Positions 1 to 7,650 of a stretch of DNA of 35,690 nucleotides are shown here, one piece after another (the first letter of the stretch is position 1; each line of letters begins with the position of its first letter). Under the pieces are notes generated by a model, which saw only the letters and a program-made list of their open reading frames with translations, was not told where the DNA came from and did no database searches. Source of the DNA: Euzebyaceae bacterium (lineage in GTDB: Bacteria > Actinomycetota > Nitriliruptoria > Euzebyales > Egibacteraceae); the NCBI GenBank assembly GCA_013812395.1, contig JACCTL010000002.1, forward strand, positions 1 through 35,690, given 5' to 3'. The translations under genes and the position numbers were made by a program.

Positions 1-109
1 GCTCGCTGGCCTGTGCCGCCAGCTCCCCACGCTCCGTCTCCAGCCGCGCGCGCAGGGCCGTGACCAGCCGCTTGGGCGGCCGCTTGGCAGTGGGCGTCTC
101 GTTGGCCAT
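1..109 (-). CDS. 5' end of an unidentified protein, possibly DksA/TraR-like (partial)
   Basis: The first 36 codons of a minus-strand gene that runs off the left edge. The ATG is at 109-107 and the visible protein starts MANETPTAKRPPKRL. It is basic at first, then becomes a charged, helix-prone stretch rich in Arg, Glu, Leu and Ala. It is divergent from ileS. In several Actinobacteria a DksA/TraR-type zinc-finger protein lies beside ileS and starts with a similar charged helix, but no zinc finger is visible here, so the identity is a guess from position. There is no Shine-Dalgarno sequence. A TACACT hexamer (minus strand, 125-120) ends about ten bases before the ATG, which fits a leaderless transcript. 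The frame is open to the edge. Confidence 0.5.
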   Translation of the reverse strand, partial: MANETPTAKRPPKRLVTALRARLETERGELAAQASE

Positions 110-119
110 GGTGCGGCGG

Positions 120-125
120 AGTGTA
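120..125 (-). promoter_or_regulatory. possible -10 box (TACACT) of a leaderless transcript
   Basis: The minus strand reads TACACT, matching the TAnnnT core of actinobacterial vegetative -10 elements. Transcription would start about at the ATG (109). The lack of any Shine-Dalgarno before that ATG fits leaderless translation, which is common in Actinobacteria. No good -35 hexamer is seen at the usual distance, so support is modest. Confidence 0.3.
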
Positions 126-226
126 AGACGCGCGACGGTAGTCAGCAGCGGCCGGATGGACCTGGGTCGCTACCATGCCGGTCTGGTTTCCACAGGACCG
201 CACCGCCGGCCGCAAGCTCGTCGCAC

Positions 227-232
227 AGGAGG
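227..232 (+). promoter_or_regulatory. ribosome-binding site AGGAGG that fixes the ileS start
   Basis: A perfect AGGAGG lies five bases before the GTG at 238. It favours that GTG over the in-frame ATG at 175, which would add 21 residues unlike IleS N-termini and has no such site. Confidence 0.85.
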
Positions 233-237
233 TACGC

Positions 238-3200
238 GTGGGGTTCAACCCCGTCGAGCAGCACCCCGACTTTCCTGCGCTCGAACAGGGTGTGCTGGCG
301 CGCTGGAAGGAGCGCGACGTGTTCGCGCGCAGCCTCGTCGAACGTGCCGGCGGCCCGCTGTTCCGCTTCTACGAGGGTCCCCCCACCGCCAACGGCCGCC
401 CCGGTGTGCACCACGTCGAGGCGCGGATGTTCAAGGACCTGTTCCCCCGCTACCTCACGATGAAGGGCTACCGGGTCCCTCGCAAGGCGGGCTGGGACTG
501 CCATGGCATCCCCGTCGAGATCGAGGTCGAGAAGGCACTGGGCTTCACCCGCAAGCAGGACATCGAGGACTACGGCGTCGCCGAGTTCAACGACCGCTGC
601 CGGGACTCGGTGCGCCGCTACGTCGACGAATGGGAGCGCCTCACCGAGCGGATTGGCTTCTGGGTCGACACCGACGACGCCTACTGGACGATGAGCACCG
701 CCTATGTGGAGAGCGTCTGGTGGTCACTGCAGCAGCTGTGGGAAGCCGACCTGATCTACCAGGGCCACCGGGTGGTGCCCTACTGCCCCCGCTGCGGCAC
801 CGCGCTGTCGGACCACGAGGTCGCCCAAGGCTACGCGCAGGCGGTCGACCCGTCCGTCTATGTCCGCCTGCCGGTGCTCGACGGTCCCCTCGCCGAGGCG
901 GGCGCCTCGCTGCTGATCTGGACCACGACCCCGTGGACGCTGATCTCCAACACCGCCGTCGCCATCGGTGAGCGCATCCGTTACGTGCTGGCCCGTGCCG
1001 CCGGCGATGACCCCGAGGGTGAGGCCTGGCCGGCGGGCGGGGACCTCCAGGGTGAGGGCCGGCCGGCGGGCGGGGATCTAGTAGTTGTTGCAGCCGACTT
1101 GGTGGAGGCCGCGCTCGGTGAGGGTGCCGAGGTGGTGCGCGAGGTCGGCGTCGACGAGTTGCGCGGGGTCCACTACCGCGGACCGTTCACCTACGTCGAC
1201 CCGGACGACCCGCCGGCGGCGTGGCGCTCGGTGACCGTCGCCGACTTCGTCACGACCAGCGAGGGCACCGGCCTGGTCCACATGGCCCCGGCGTTCGGCG
1301 AGGACGACATGCGCATCGGTCGCCAGCTGGACCTGCCCGTGATCAACCCGGTGGACCTCGAAGGTCGCTTCGACGAACGGGTCACCGACTTCGCCGGCCA
1401 GTTCGTCAAGGCCGCCGACGCCGGGATCATCGACAACCTGCGCGAGCGCGGGTTGCTGCTGCGCGCCGGCGAGTACCGCCACACGTACCCGTTCTGCTGG
1501 CGCTGCAGGACGCCGCTGCTGTACTACGCCAAGCCGTCCTGGTACATCGCCACCACCCGGGCCCGCGACGACCTGCTGGCGGCCAACGCCGGCGTTGACT
1601 GGCACCCCGCCCACATCCGCGACGGCCGCTACGGCGACTGGCTGACCAACAACGTCGACTGGTCGCTGTCACGTGAGCGCTACTGGGGCACCCCGCTGCC
1701 GCTGTGGCGCTGTGACGGCTGCGACCACGTCACCTGCGTCGGCTCGTTGGAGGAGTTGGGCAAGCTGGCGGGCACCGACCTGTCCCAGCTGGACCCCCAC
1801 CGCCCCTTCGTGGACGAGGTGGTGATCGCCTGCCCGGAGTGCGACGGCGACGCCCGCCGGGTGCCCGAGGTCATCGACGCCTGGTACGACTCGGGGTCGA
1901 TGCCCTTCGCGCAGTTCGGCTATCCCTGGCAACCGGGCAGTCGCGAGGCGTTCGACGAGGCGTTTCCCGCCGACTTCATCGCCGAGGCGATCGACCAGAC
2001 CCGCGGCTGGTTCTACTCGCTGATGGCCATCTCGGTGCTGCTGTTCGAGGGCCGCAACAGCTACCAGACCGTGCTGTGCCTCGGCCACATCGTCGACGCC
2101 GACGGCCGCAAGATGTCCAAGTCGGTGGGCAACATCCTCGACCCGTGGAGCCTCATCGACGCCAGCGGTGCCGACGCGCTGCGCTGGCTGATGCTGACCG
2201 ACGGGTCGCCGTGGCTGTCGCGCCGGGTGGGCACGGAGCCGCTCGACGAGGTGGTCCGCCGCTTCCTGCTGACGCTGTGGAACACCTACTACTTCTTCGC
2301 CACCTACGCCCGCATCGACGGCTGGACACCGGGGACAGGGCTCGCCCCGCCCCTGGCTCAGCGCCCAGTCATGGACCGCTGGGTCCTGGCCGAGCTGGCC
2401 GGGACCGTCGCCGTCGTCGACCGCTCGCTGGAGGCCTTCGACGCCACGACGGCCGGGCGGGCGCTGACCGCCTTCGTCGACGACCTGTCGAACTGGTACG
2501 TGCGGCGCAGCCGACCGCGATTCTGGGCCGCTGCCGACGCCGCGGAGTCAGATAAGGCCGCGGCCTTTTCCACCCTGCACGAATGCCTGGTCACCGTCAC
2601 GGCGCTGCTGGCCCCGTTCACTCCTTTCCTGTCCGACGAGCTGTACACCAACCTCGTGTGCGCGGTGGACCTCGACGCCCCGGACAGCGTGCACTTGCTG
2701 GACTTCCCGTCCGTGGACTCCTCGGCGGTCGATGACGACCTGTGCGCGGCGATGACCGCCGCACGGCGGATCGTCGAACTCGGCCGACGGGCGCGCAACG
2801 AGGCGCGCATCGGCGTTCGCCAGCCGTTGCACCGGGCGCTGGTGACGTTGCCGGCCGGCGCACGGGCGGGCTGGCCCGCCGTGGCCGAGGTGGTCGCCGC
2901 CGAGCTCAACGTCAAGGCCATCGAGTTGGCTTCCTCCGACTCGTCGCAGGTCGCCGGAGCGCTGCGCTACCGCCTCAAGCCGGACTTCCGCGCGCTGGGC
3001 AAGGCGTTCGGCCGGCGGACGCAGGTGATGGCCACGGCGATCCAGTCCGCCGACGCGGCCTCGTTGGCGCCGAGGCTGCTGGCCGGCGAGGACGTTGAGG
3101 TCGACGTGGAGGGCGAGCCGGTCGCCGTGACCGCCGAGCAGGCCCGGGTGCTGGAGGAGTCCCAGACCGGCTGGCAGGCCGCCAGCGACGGGCCATACAC

Positions 3201-3498
3201 CGTCGCCGTCGACGTGACGCTCGATGACGAGCTGCGCCGGGAGGGGCTCGCCCGCGAACTGGTGCGCGCGCTCAATGACCTGCGCAAGCGCCTCGATCTG
3301 CAGCTGTCCGACCGGGTCCGCATCCGTGTCGACGCCGATGGCGAGGTGGCGGCGGCGCTGTCCGTGCACGGCGACGCGGTCGCCGGCGAAGTGCTGGCCG
3401 TCGCCGTCGAGCTGGGCGCCGTCGACGACGGGGAGCGCATCGAGGTCGCCGGCCACCCGCTGGACGTGCGCCTCGACGTGGTGGATGCGCCGTCTTGA
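238..3498 (+). CDS. ileS: isoleucyl-tRNA synthetase, type 2 (IleS)
   Basis: Charges tRNA-Ile with isoleucine in the cytoplasm and edits mischarged valine. The protein is 1086 aa from the GTG at 238. The class I HIGH-type signature appears as GPPTANGRPGVHH (about 47-59), and KMSKS is at about 625-629. The CP1 editing domain lies between them, with a CPRCG zinc-type knuckle near residue 184. A tRNA-anticodon-binding region and a long C-terminal extension follow. The length and the PPTANGRPG form fit the eukaryote-like type 2 IleS of many Actinobacteria, a group that includes mupirocin-resistant enzymes. An oddity is an 11-residue tandem duplication (GEAWPAGGDLQ then GEGRPAGGDLV, DNA 1018-1083) inside the editing-domain region. 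The stop overlaps the next gene's TTG as TTGA. Confidence 0.97.
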   Translation: MGFNPVEQHPDFPALEQGVLARWKERDVFARSLVERAGGPLFRFYEGPPTANGRPGVHHVEARMFKDLFPRYLTMKGYRVPRKAGWDCHGIPVEIEVEKALGFTRKQDIEDYGVAEFNDRCRDSVRRYVDEWERLTERIGFWVDTDDAYWTMSTAYVESVWWSLQQLWEADLIYQGHRVVPYCPRCGTALSDHEVAQGYAQAVDPSVYVRLPVLDGPLAEAGASLLIWTTTPWTLISNTAVAIGERIRYVLARAAGDDPEGEAWPAGGDLQGEGRPAGGDLVVVAADLVEAALGEGAEVVREVGVDELRGVHYRGPFTYVDPDDPPAAWRSVTVADFVTTSEGTGLVHMAPAFGEDDMRIGRQLDLPVINPVDLEGRFDERVTDFAGQFVKAADAGIIDNLRERGLLLRAGEYRHTYPFCWRCRTPLLYYAKPSWYIATTRARDDLLAANAGVDWHPAHIRDGRYGDWLTNNVDWSLSRERYWGTPLPLWRCDGCDHVTCVGSLEELGKLAGTDLSQLDPHRPFVDEVVIACPECDGDARRVPEVIDAWYDSGSMPFAQFGYPWQPGSREAFDEAFPADFIAEAIDQTRGWFYSLMAISVLLFEGRNSYQTVLCLGHIVDADGRKMSKSVGNILDPWSLIDASGADALRWLMLTDGSPWLSRRVGTEPLDEVVRRFLLTLWNTYYFFATYARIDGWTPGTGLAPPLAQRPVMDRWVLAELAGTVAVVDRSLEAFDATTAGRALTAFVDDLSNWYVRRSRPRFWAAADAAESDKAAAFSTLHECLVTVTALLAPFTPFLSDELYTNLVCAVDLDAPDSVHLLDFPSVDSSAVDDDLCAAMTAARRIVELGRRARNEARIGVRQPLHRALVTLPAGARAGWPAVAEVVAAELNVKAIELASSDSSQVAGALRYRLKPDFRALGKAFGRRTQVMATAIQSADAASLAPRLLAGEDVEVDVEGEPVAVTAEQARVLEESQTGWQAASDGPYTVAVDVTLDDELRREGLARELVRALNDLRKRLDLQLSDRVRIRVDADGEVAAALSVHGDAVAGEVLAVAVELGAVDDGERIEVAGHPLDVRLDVVDAPS
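1018..1083 (+). repeat. 33-bp tandem duplication inside ileS
   Basis: Two adjacent 33-bp units (1018-1050 and 1051-1083) share the run GGCCGGCGGGCGGGGA and differ at a few bases. They add an in-frame, Gly/Ala/Pro-rich 11-residue repeat to the CP1 editing region of IleS. Confidence 0.85.
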
Positions 3499-4037
3499 CC
3501 GTCCGAGTCACCAGACGGCGGTGGACGGCTGCGACGGCGTCGGTGGCTACGGCCGTGGTCGCGGCAGGTCTGCTGGCGGCGCGCCGGCGAGCGGTGCGCG
3601 CCGGGGCGGGACCGGGCGCGGTGGCGCGCCACCTCAACAACTGGGAACCGGAGGTTCTGGTTGGGCGCAGCGTCCAAGCGGCGTCCTATGTGTGGGCCGC
3701 GCCGGTCAGCCTCGCCGGGCTGCTGGCCGGTGCAGCGGCGGGGGTGCGACCGCAACGGCGCGGCGGTGTGCTGATCTTTGCCGGCGCGCGGGGCCTGACC
3801 GGCTGGGTGCTGCGGTCACGGGGTTTCTCCGCCGGCGCCCTCGGCCATGTGGTGGTCGCACTGGACGAGCCGAGCGAGCGGCTGCTGCGCCACGAGCTGG
3901 TGCACGTGCGCCAGGCCGAGCGCCTCGGCGTGTTGATGGCGCCGGTGTACCTGGGACTGCTTGCGGTCTACGGCTACCGGGCGCACCCGCTGGAAGTGGC
4001 CGCCTACCGGGTGGCGGCGCGCAGCCCGGCGCTGTAA
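3495..4037 (+). CDS. membrane-anchored HELVH-type putative zinc metallopeptidase
   Basis: 180 aa, starting at TTG 3495 inside the ileS stop (TTGA), so probably co-translated with ileS. A hydrophobic N-terminal segment (about 11-30, flanked by Arg) suggests a membrane anchor. Further apolar stretches lie near 66-84 and 146-160. The motif HELVHVRQ (133-140) holds an HExxH zinc site, and HPLEVAAYR supplies a possible third ligand, Glu167. This layout (HELVHVRQ, then an apolar stretch, then P-x-E-x-x-A-Y-R) resembles small gluzincin-like membrane proteins of unknown function related in pattern to DUF4157. Substrate and activity are unknown. No other start with a good ribosome-binding site is seen. 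Confidence 0.75.
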   Translation: MTVRVTRRRWTAATASVATAVVAAGLLAARRRAVRAGAGPGAVARHLNNWEPEVLVGRSVQAASYVWAAPVSLAGLLAGAAAGVRPQRRGGVLIFAGARGLTGWVLRSRGFSAGALGHVVVALDEPSERLLRHELVHVRQAERLGVLMAPVYLGLLAVYGYRAHPLEVAAYRVAARSPAL

Positions 4038-4096
4038 CGACCGCTGCCTCCCGTGCGCAGGTCTGGAGCGCTACCGCTACCGCTGGATGAGCGCGT

Positions 4097-4114
4097 GGCT
4101 GGGGGCGGCCAGCC
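4097..4114. terminator. possible hairpin between convergent genes
   Basis: A 6-bp inverted repeat GGCTGG/CCAGCC with a 6-base loop lies between the convergent metallopeptidase gene (ends 4037) and the small membrane protein gene (ends 4123). It could end transcription from either side. No T-run follows on either strand, so intrinsic termination is not proven. Confidence 0.3.
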
Positions 4115-4122
4115 GGTCTGAC

Positions 4123-4371
4123 TCAGAAGCGCTCGTCGTCGTGCGGCGGTGGTGCGCTCGTCCACGACGACGGGGGTGGGTCAGTGTCGGGCGCCTGTGC
4201 ACCCTGCCGGCGGCTCGGCCGCGCTCGCCGGGCGCCGGCGGCGAGCAGCAGCGCCGCAAGCACGCAGGTGGCGATGGAGGCGTAGACCCAGCCCAGGTCG
4301 GCCGGGCGCAACAGCCCCACGAACAGCAGGACTGCCGCCACCGCCACCAGCAGCAGGCTGGCGACGATCAC
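4123..4371 (-). CDS. small two-helix membrane protein of unknown function
   Basis: 82 aa from a GTG at 4371. Two apolar segments (about 2-21 and 27-45) are joined by a short loop, RPADLGW. A hydrophilic tail rich in Arg, then Pro, Ser and Asp, follows. It lies 27 bases after the divIVA stop and is the last gene of the division block, so it is probably co-transcribed. Small membrane proteins of this shape occur near divIVA in Actinobacteria, but I know no function and see no motif. No strong ribosome-binding site precedes the GTG, so the start is uncertain. Confidence 0.6.
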   Translation of the reverse strand: MIVASLLLVAVAAVLLFVGLLRPADLGWVYASIATCVLAALLLAAGARRARPSRRQGAQAPDTDPPPSSWTSAPPPHDDERF

Positions 4372-4398
4372 CGAACAGTCCGATCTTGCGTCGCGGCC

Positions 4399-5232
4399 CT
4401 ATCCGCCGCTGCGCCGGCCATCCGTGGCATCCGCGTTCTCTTGCGCGTCGGCCGGCTGTACACCGGGCTCCTGAGCACCGGCCCGCTGAGGCTCGACCTC
4501 CTGGACGTCAATCTCCTGGGAGCCGACGTCCTGGTCGCCAGACTCGTGCAAGCGCAGGTCGTGCGGGCCGTGCGGGCCGGGCCCGTCGGGCGGGCCAGTG
4601 CCGGCCCCGTCGGCGTCGGCGTCGGCGTCGGCGGCGTGGGACTCCAGGCGCTGCGCCAGCTGGGTCATGCCCACCGGCAGGTCGGGGACGTCACCGGCGC
4701 GGTCGAGCAGGGCGAGCTGCTCGGCGATGACCCCGCGGACCCGCTCCCTGTACTCGGTGCGGAACCGCTGCAGGTCGGCCACGGCCGTGCGCACGCGCTC
4801 GGACTCCACCCGTGAGATCTCGTGCGTTTGATCCGACTCTCGCTGCGCGTCGGCCCGCAGCTGGTCGGCCGTCGCCGTGGCCTCGGCGACCAGCTCAGCG
4901 GCCTGGCGCTCGGCCTCCTGCACCGTTTCCGCGGCGCGACGGTCGGCATCCTCGGTGGTGGACTCCGCCTCGGCCCTGGCCTGGGCCACGGTCTCGTCGG
5001 CGGTGCGCTGTGCGGTCAGCAGCGTCCGCTTGAGCAGCCCCTGGTCCTCCACCGACTCGACGGACTCGCTGTTCAGCTTGCGCACCCGCTCCGTCTGCTC
5101 GTCGCGTTCCCGCGCGAGCTGGCCGAGCTGGTCGGCGACACGGTCCAGGAATGCGTCGACCTCGTTCTGGTCGTAACCCTTGAACTTCTCCCGGAAGACC
5201 TGGGCCTCGATGTCCTGCGGTGTCAGCGTCAT
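4399..5232 (-). CDS. divIVA: DivIVA/Wag31-family polar growth and septum-site protein
   Basis: 277 aa. DivIVA binds negatively curved membrane at poles and septa, and in Actinobacteria it organises tip growth. The N-terminus (about residues 3-36) has the family's lipid-binding and first coiled-coil signature: LTPQDIEAQVFREKFKGYD, then NEVDAFLDRVADQL. A long Ala/Glu/Arg-rich coiled coil covers about 40-190. The C-terminal tail is acidic and low-complexity, with an Asp-Ala run (DADADADAD, about 200-208), two GPH repeats and many Gln/Glu/Asp. The ATG follows the yggT stop directly (TAGATG), so translation is probably coupled. The tail is more repetitive than usual, but the core domain is intact. 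Confidence 0.95.
   Translation of the reverse strand: MTLTPQDIEAQVFREKFKGYDQNEVDAFLDRVADQLGQLARERDEQTERVRKLNSESVESVEDQGLLKRTLLTAQRTADETVAQARAEAESTTEDADRRAAETVQEAERQAAELVAEATATADQLRADAQRESDQTHEISRVESERVRTAVADLQRFRTEYRERVRGVIAEQLALLDRAGDVPDLPVGMTQLAQRLESHAADADADADGAGTGPPDGPGPHGPHDLRLHESGDQDVGSQEIDVQEVEPQRAGAQEPGVQPADAQENADATDGRRSGG
4609..4632 (-). repeat. hexanucleotide (GTCGGC)4 repeat in divIVA
   Basis: Four perfect copies of GTCGGC on the plus strand encode the alternating Asp-Ala run in the DivIVA tail. This is a simple-sequence tract in which in-frame length change is plausible. Confidence 0.8.
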
Positions 5233-5517
5233 CTAAAACAGCCCCATGTTCGCCCGGCTGCACAGCAGGCCCCGGACAATTCTGATCGCGAAGAACAGGA
5301 TGAGTGGTGACAAGTCGAGCGCGCCAGCGCCGATTCTCACCGGTGGGATGAGCCCGCGCAACGGCAGCAGCAGCGGGTCGGTGATCGACCGCACGAAGCG
5401 CGCGATGGGCCGCAGCGGCTCGGGAAGCGCCGGCACATAGGACAGGATGATGCGCAGCAGCAGCGCGATGAAGTACAGGTCCAGCGCAACGCACAGCACG
5501 TTCAAGACGATGTTCAT
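5233..5517 (-). CDS. YggT/YlmG-family membrane protein
   Basis: 94 aa with two apolar segments (about 3-28 and 68-84) around the family signature LLLRIILSYVP, then SITDPLLLPLRGLIPP and LDLSPLILF. YggT/YlmG proteins sit beside sepF and divIVA in Gram-positive bacteria and cyanobacteria. They are linked to envelope or division functions, but their biochemical role is not settled. It lies between sepF (69-base gap) and divIVA (no gap), inside the division block. The start ATG at 5517 matches family N-termini. Confidence 0.92.
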   Translation of the reverse strand: MNIVLNVLCVALDLYFIALLLRIILSYVPALPEPLRPIARFVRSITDPLLLPLRGLIPPVRIGAGALDLSPLILFFAIRIVRGLLCSRANMGLF

Positions 5518-5586
5518 CAGCCGACTCTCTGGGCGCAGACGCGCCGCGTTGTCGTCACCGTCACGGCAACCATCTCCCCGTCACCA

Positions 5587-6081
5587 TCACGCCTGGTTGA
5601 AAAAGCCGCGCTCGGACAGTCGGCGGCGCTCCTCGGTCGACACGTCCACGCCCACCGGGGTCAGCAGGAACACCCGGTCGCCGACCCGCTCGATGCGCCC
5701 GTCGAGGCCGAAGATCAGCCCGGAGGCGAAGTCCAACAGCCGCTTGGCGACGCTCTCGTCGGCGCCCGCGAGGTTCATGATCACCGGCACGCCGTTGCGG
5801 AAGTTGGCGCCGACCTCCTCGACGTCGTTGAAGGTGCCCGGGTTGGTGACGTGGACCTTGCCACCCGGCGCCGGACGGGCGCCCGCCGGTTCCAACCGCG
5901 TCTCGCCGGAGCGCGACGGCCCGATCGTTCGCACGTTCGACCGCTCCTGCCGCGACTCGCCGGCTGTGCGATCACGCCGCGACGTTGCCGCCTCTTCTTC
6001 TCCCGCAGCGTCGTAGTCGTCGTCGTACGGCTCTTCGACCAGGCCCAAGAAGGCCATGGTCCGCTGCCACATCGTCGCCAT
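5587..6081 (-). CDS. sepF: SepF, FtsZ membrane anchor
   Basis: 164 aa. SepF bundles FtsZ and tethers it to the membrane, and it takes FtsA's role in Actinobacteria. The N-terminal [17 protein letters not shown] forms the amphipathic membrane-binding helix. An acidic and charged linker follows (about 18-75). The C-terminal SepF/YlmF domain has [17 protein letters not shown], then [24 protein letters not shown] and [12 protein letters not shown]. The start at 6081 is set by AGGAG (6089-6093 on the plus strand) seven bases upstream. The open frame extends 23 codons further, but that part is Arg/Ser-rich and unlike SepF. It is 16 bases after yggS. No ftsA is present in the window, consistent with SepF dependence. 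Confidence 0.96.
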   Translation of the reverse strand: MATMWQRTMAFLGLVEEPYDDDYDAAGEEEAATSRRDRTAGESRQERSNVRTIGPSRSGETRLEPAGARPAPGGKVHVTNPGTFNDVEEVGANFRNGVPVIMNLAGADESVAKRLLDFASGLIFGLDGRIERVGDRVFLLTPVGVDVSTEERRRLSERGFFNQA

Positions 6082-6097
6082 CTCGAATCTCCTGTCG

Positions 6098-6796
6098 CTA
6101 CGCCGGTCGAGGCCCGAAGATCGCCTCGCCGACCCGCACGATGGTGGCACCCTCTTCGATCGCCACCTCGAAGTCGTCGGTCATTCCCATGGACAGCGCC
6201 GCCACCTCGGGAAAGCGCGCGCGCAACTCGTCGCGCAGCGCGCGCAGGCGGGCGAAGACCGGTCGGGGGTCGGTCCCCATCGGCGGCACCGTCATCAGGC
6301 CCTCGCAGACCAGCCCGTCCAGCTCGCGCACCCGCGACACCAGGGCTCCAGCGTCGCCGACACTACAGCCGCCCTTGCGGGGGTCCTCGCCGGCGTTGAC
6401 CTGCACCAGGACCCGCTGGGCCGGCGCACCCGTGCTGGCCCGGCCCGCCCGTGCCCGCGCGGCCAGGGCCTCGGCCAACTCGATGCGATCCACCGAGTGC
6501 ACCAGACTGACCAGGCCGACCAGCTCGGGCACCTTGTTGCGCTGGAGGCGGCCCACGAAGTGCCAGCGCACCCCGTCGCCTACCTGCGCCGCCTTACGCC
6601 GCAGCTCCTGGGCCCGGCTCTCGCCGAAGTCGGTCTGGCCGGCTTGCAGCGCCGAGCGCACCGCGTCCGCGTCGAAGCGCTTGCTGACGGCCACCACGGT
6701 GACCTCGGCGCGGGCACGACCCGCACGCTCGGCGGCGGCCGTCACGCGCCGGTCGACGTCGGCCAGGCGGCCGGCGAGTTGGGTCAGGACAGGCAT
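6098..6796 (-). CDS. yggS: YggS/PROSC-family pyridoxal-phosphate homeostasis protein
   Basis: 232 aa. This is a single-domain TIM-barrel PLP-binding protein that buffers free pyridoxal phosphate and affects amino-acid metabolism, with no established catalysis. The PLP lysine is Lys39 in VAVSKRF. Further family motifs are [52 protein letters not shown] and VRVGEAIFG. The ATG at 6796 lies five bases after the pgeF stop. The frame extends upstream inside pgeF, but that part is the pgeF shadow. A position between pgeF and sepF is typical of Actinobacteria and Firmicutes. Confidence 0.96.
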   Translation of the reverse strand: MPVLTQLAGRLADVDRRVTAAAERAGRARAEVTVVAVSKRFDADAVRSALQAGQTDFGESRAQELRRKAAQVGDGVRWHFVGRLQRNKVPELVGLVSLVHSVDRIELAEALAARARAGRASTGAPAQRVLVQVNAGEDPRKGGCSVGDAGALVSRVRELDGLVCEGLMTVPPMGTDPRPVFARLRALRDELRARFPEVAALSMGMTDDFEVAIEEGATIVRVGEAIFGPRPA

Positions 6797-6801
6797 CAGG
6801 C

Positions 6802-7650
6802 TCAGTCTAGGGAAGCCGCCGCAGCCGACCGCGCAGGCCCCGCCGCTGCTCGACGCACGACAAGGCCCGCCTGGCGCCCCGCCGCCCAACCGGCGGCGCC
6901 GGCCCCGCCACCGGTGGTGGCTCGGTGACTGAACCATGCCGCCGGCGCGCAGCGCGTGCAGCCGCCGAGATGCTCCACCCCGGCGACACCCGCCGCCGCC
7001 AGCTGGGCGGCCACCGCTGCCCGCAGGTCAAGCGACGGCGAGCCCCAGGTTGTGCGGGCCGCGGCCTGTGGCCACTCAGCTGCCACCTCGTCGTGTAGGG
7101 CGTGAGCAACCTCGTAGCAGCAGCCGCCGATAGTCGGGCCGACCAGCGCCACGACACCGCTGGAGTCGGCGTCGGCGAGGGTGCGCACGGCCGTGGCGAC
7201 CACGTTGGCCTGCACCCCGCGGCGCCCCGCGTGCACGGCAGCGATGCCGCGACCGGGGTCCACCAACAGCACCGGCACACAGTCGGCGACCAGCACCGCC
7301 AGCGCCACGTCGCACTCGAAGGTGACAAGAGCATCGACGCCCGGAATCGCGTCGGCATGGTCGCAGACACCCCGGCCTGCATCGGCCGACCCCACGACGG
7401 CTACCTCGCCGCCGTGGACCTGCTCCATGAACACCGCCGATTCCGGCGTGGCGCCGATCAGCGCGAGGGCATCGCGGCGCGCCGAGGCCACGTCACCGGC
7501 TCCCACCACCAGCGAAAGGTTGGCATCTGGTACTGCGGTTGGTGCAGGTACGGCGATCGGTGCGACGCGGCCGCTGAACACCGCCCGGACGGCGGGATCC
7601 TCGGCGACCTGGGTGCCGATCGGCGGCTGGACGTCGTGGACCGGCGTCAC
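6802..7650 (-). CDS. pgeF: PgeF/YlmD (LACC1-family) purine nucleoside phosphorylase or peptidoglycan-editing factor
   Basis: 282 aa from a GTG at 7650 that overlaps the ftsZ stop (GTGA). Family members (YfiH/YlmD) are multicopper-oxidase-like folds shown to act as purine nucleoside phosphorylases and deaminases. E. coli PgeF has been linked to correct peptidoglycan composition. The zinc/active-site ligands appear as [17 protein letters not shown] and AAVHAGRRG, and [11 protein letters not shown] is also conserved. Near the C-terminus the usual FSyRr.g.tGRqa block is stretched here by Gly/Ala insertions ([21 protein letters not shown]), and an Ala/Arg-rich tail follows. The core is intact, so the gene is likely functional. 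Confidence 0.92.
   Translation of the reverse strand: MTPVHDVQPPIGTQVAEDPAVRAVFSGRVAPIAVPAPTAVPDANLSLVVGAGDVASARRDALALIGATPESAVFMEQVHGGEVAVVGSADAGRGVCDHADAIPGVDALVTFECDVALAVLVADCVPVLLVDPGRGIAAVHAGRRGVQANVVATAVRTLADADSSGVVALVGPTIGGCCYEVAHALHDEVAAEWPQAAARTTWGSPSLDLRAAVAAQLAAAGVAGVEHLGGCTRCAPAAWFSHRATTGGGAGAAGWAAGRQAGLVVRRAAAGPARSAAAASLD

Noticed and set aside
110-237. T-box riboswitch before ileS (GGGTCGCTACCATGC resembles the T-box core; a GGTC/GACC hairpin follows)
   Set aside because: Actinobacterial ileS leaders often carry a T-box, but this leader is only about 128 bases, has no ATC specifier codon, and the UGGN bulge is disrupted (CGCT).
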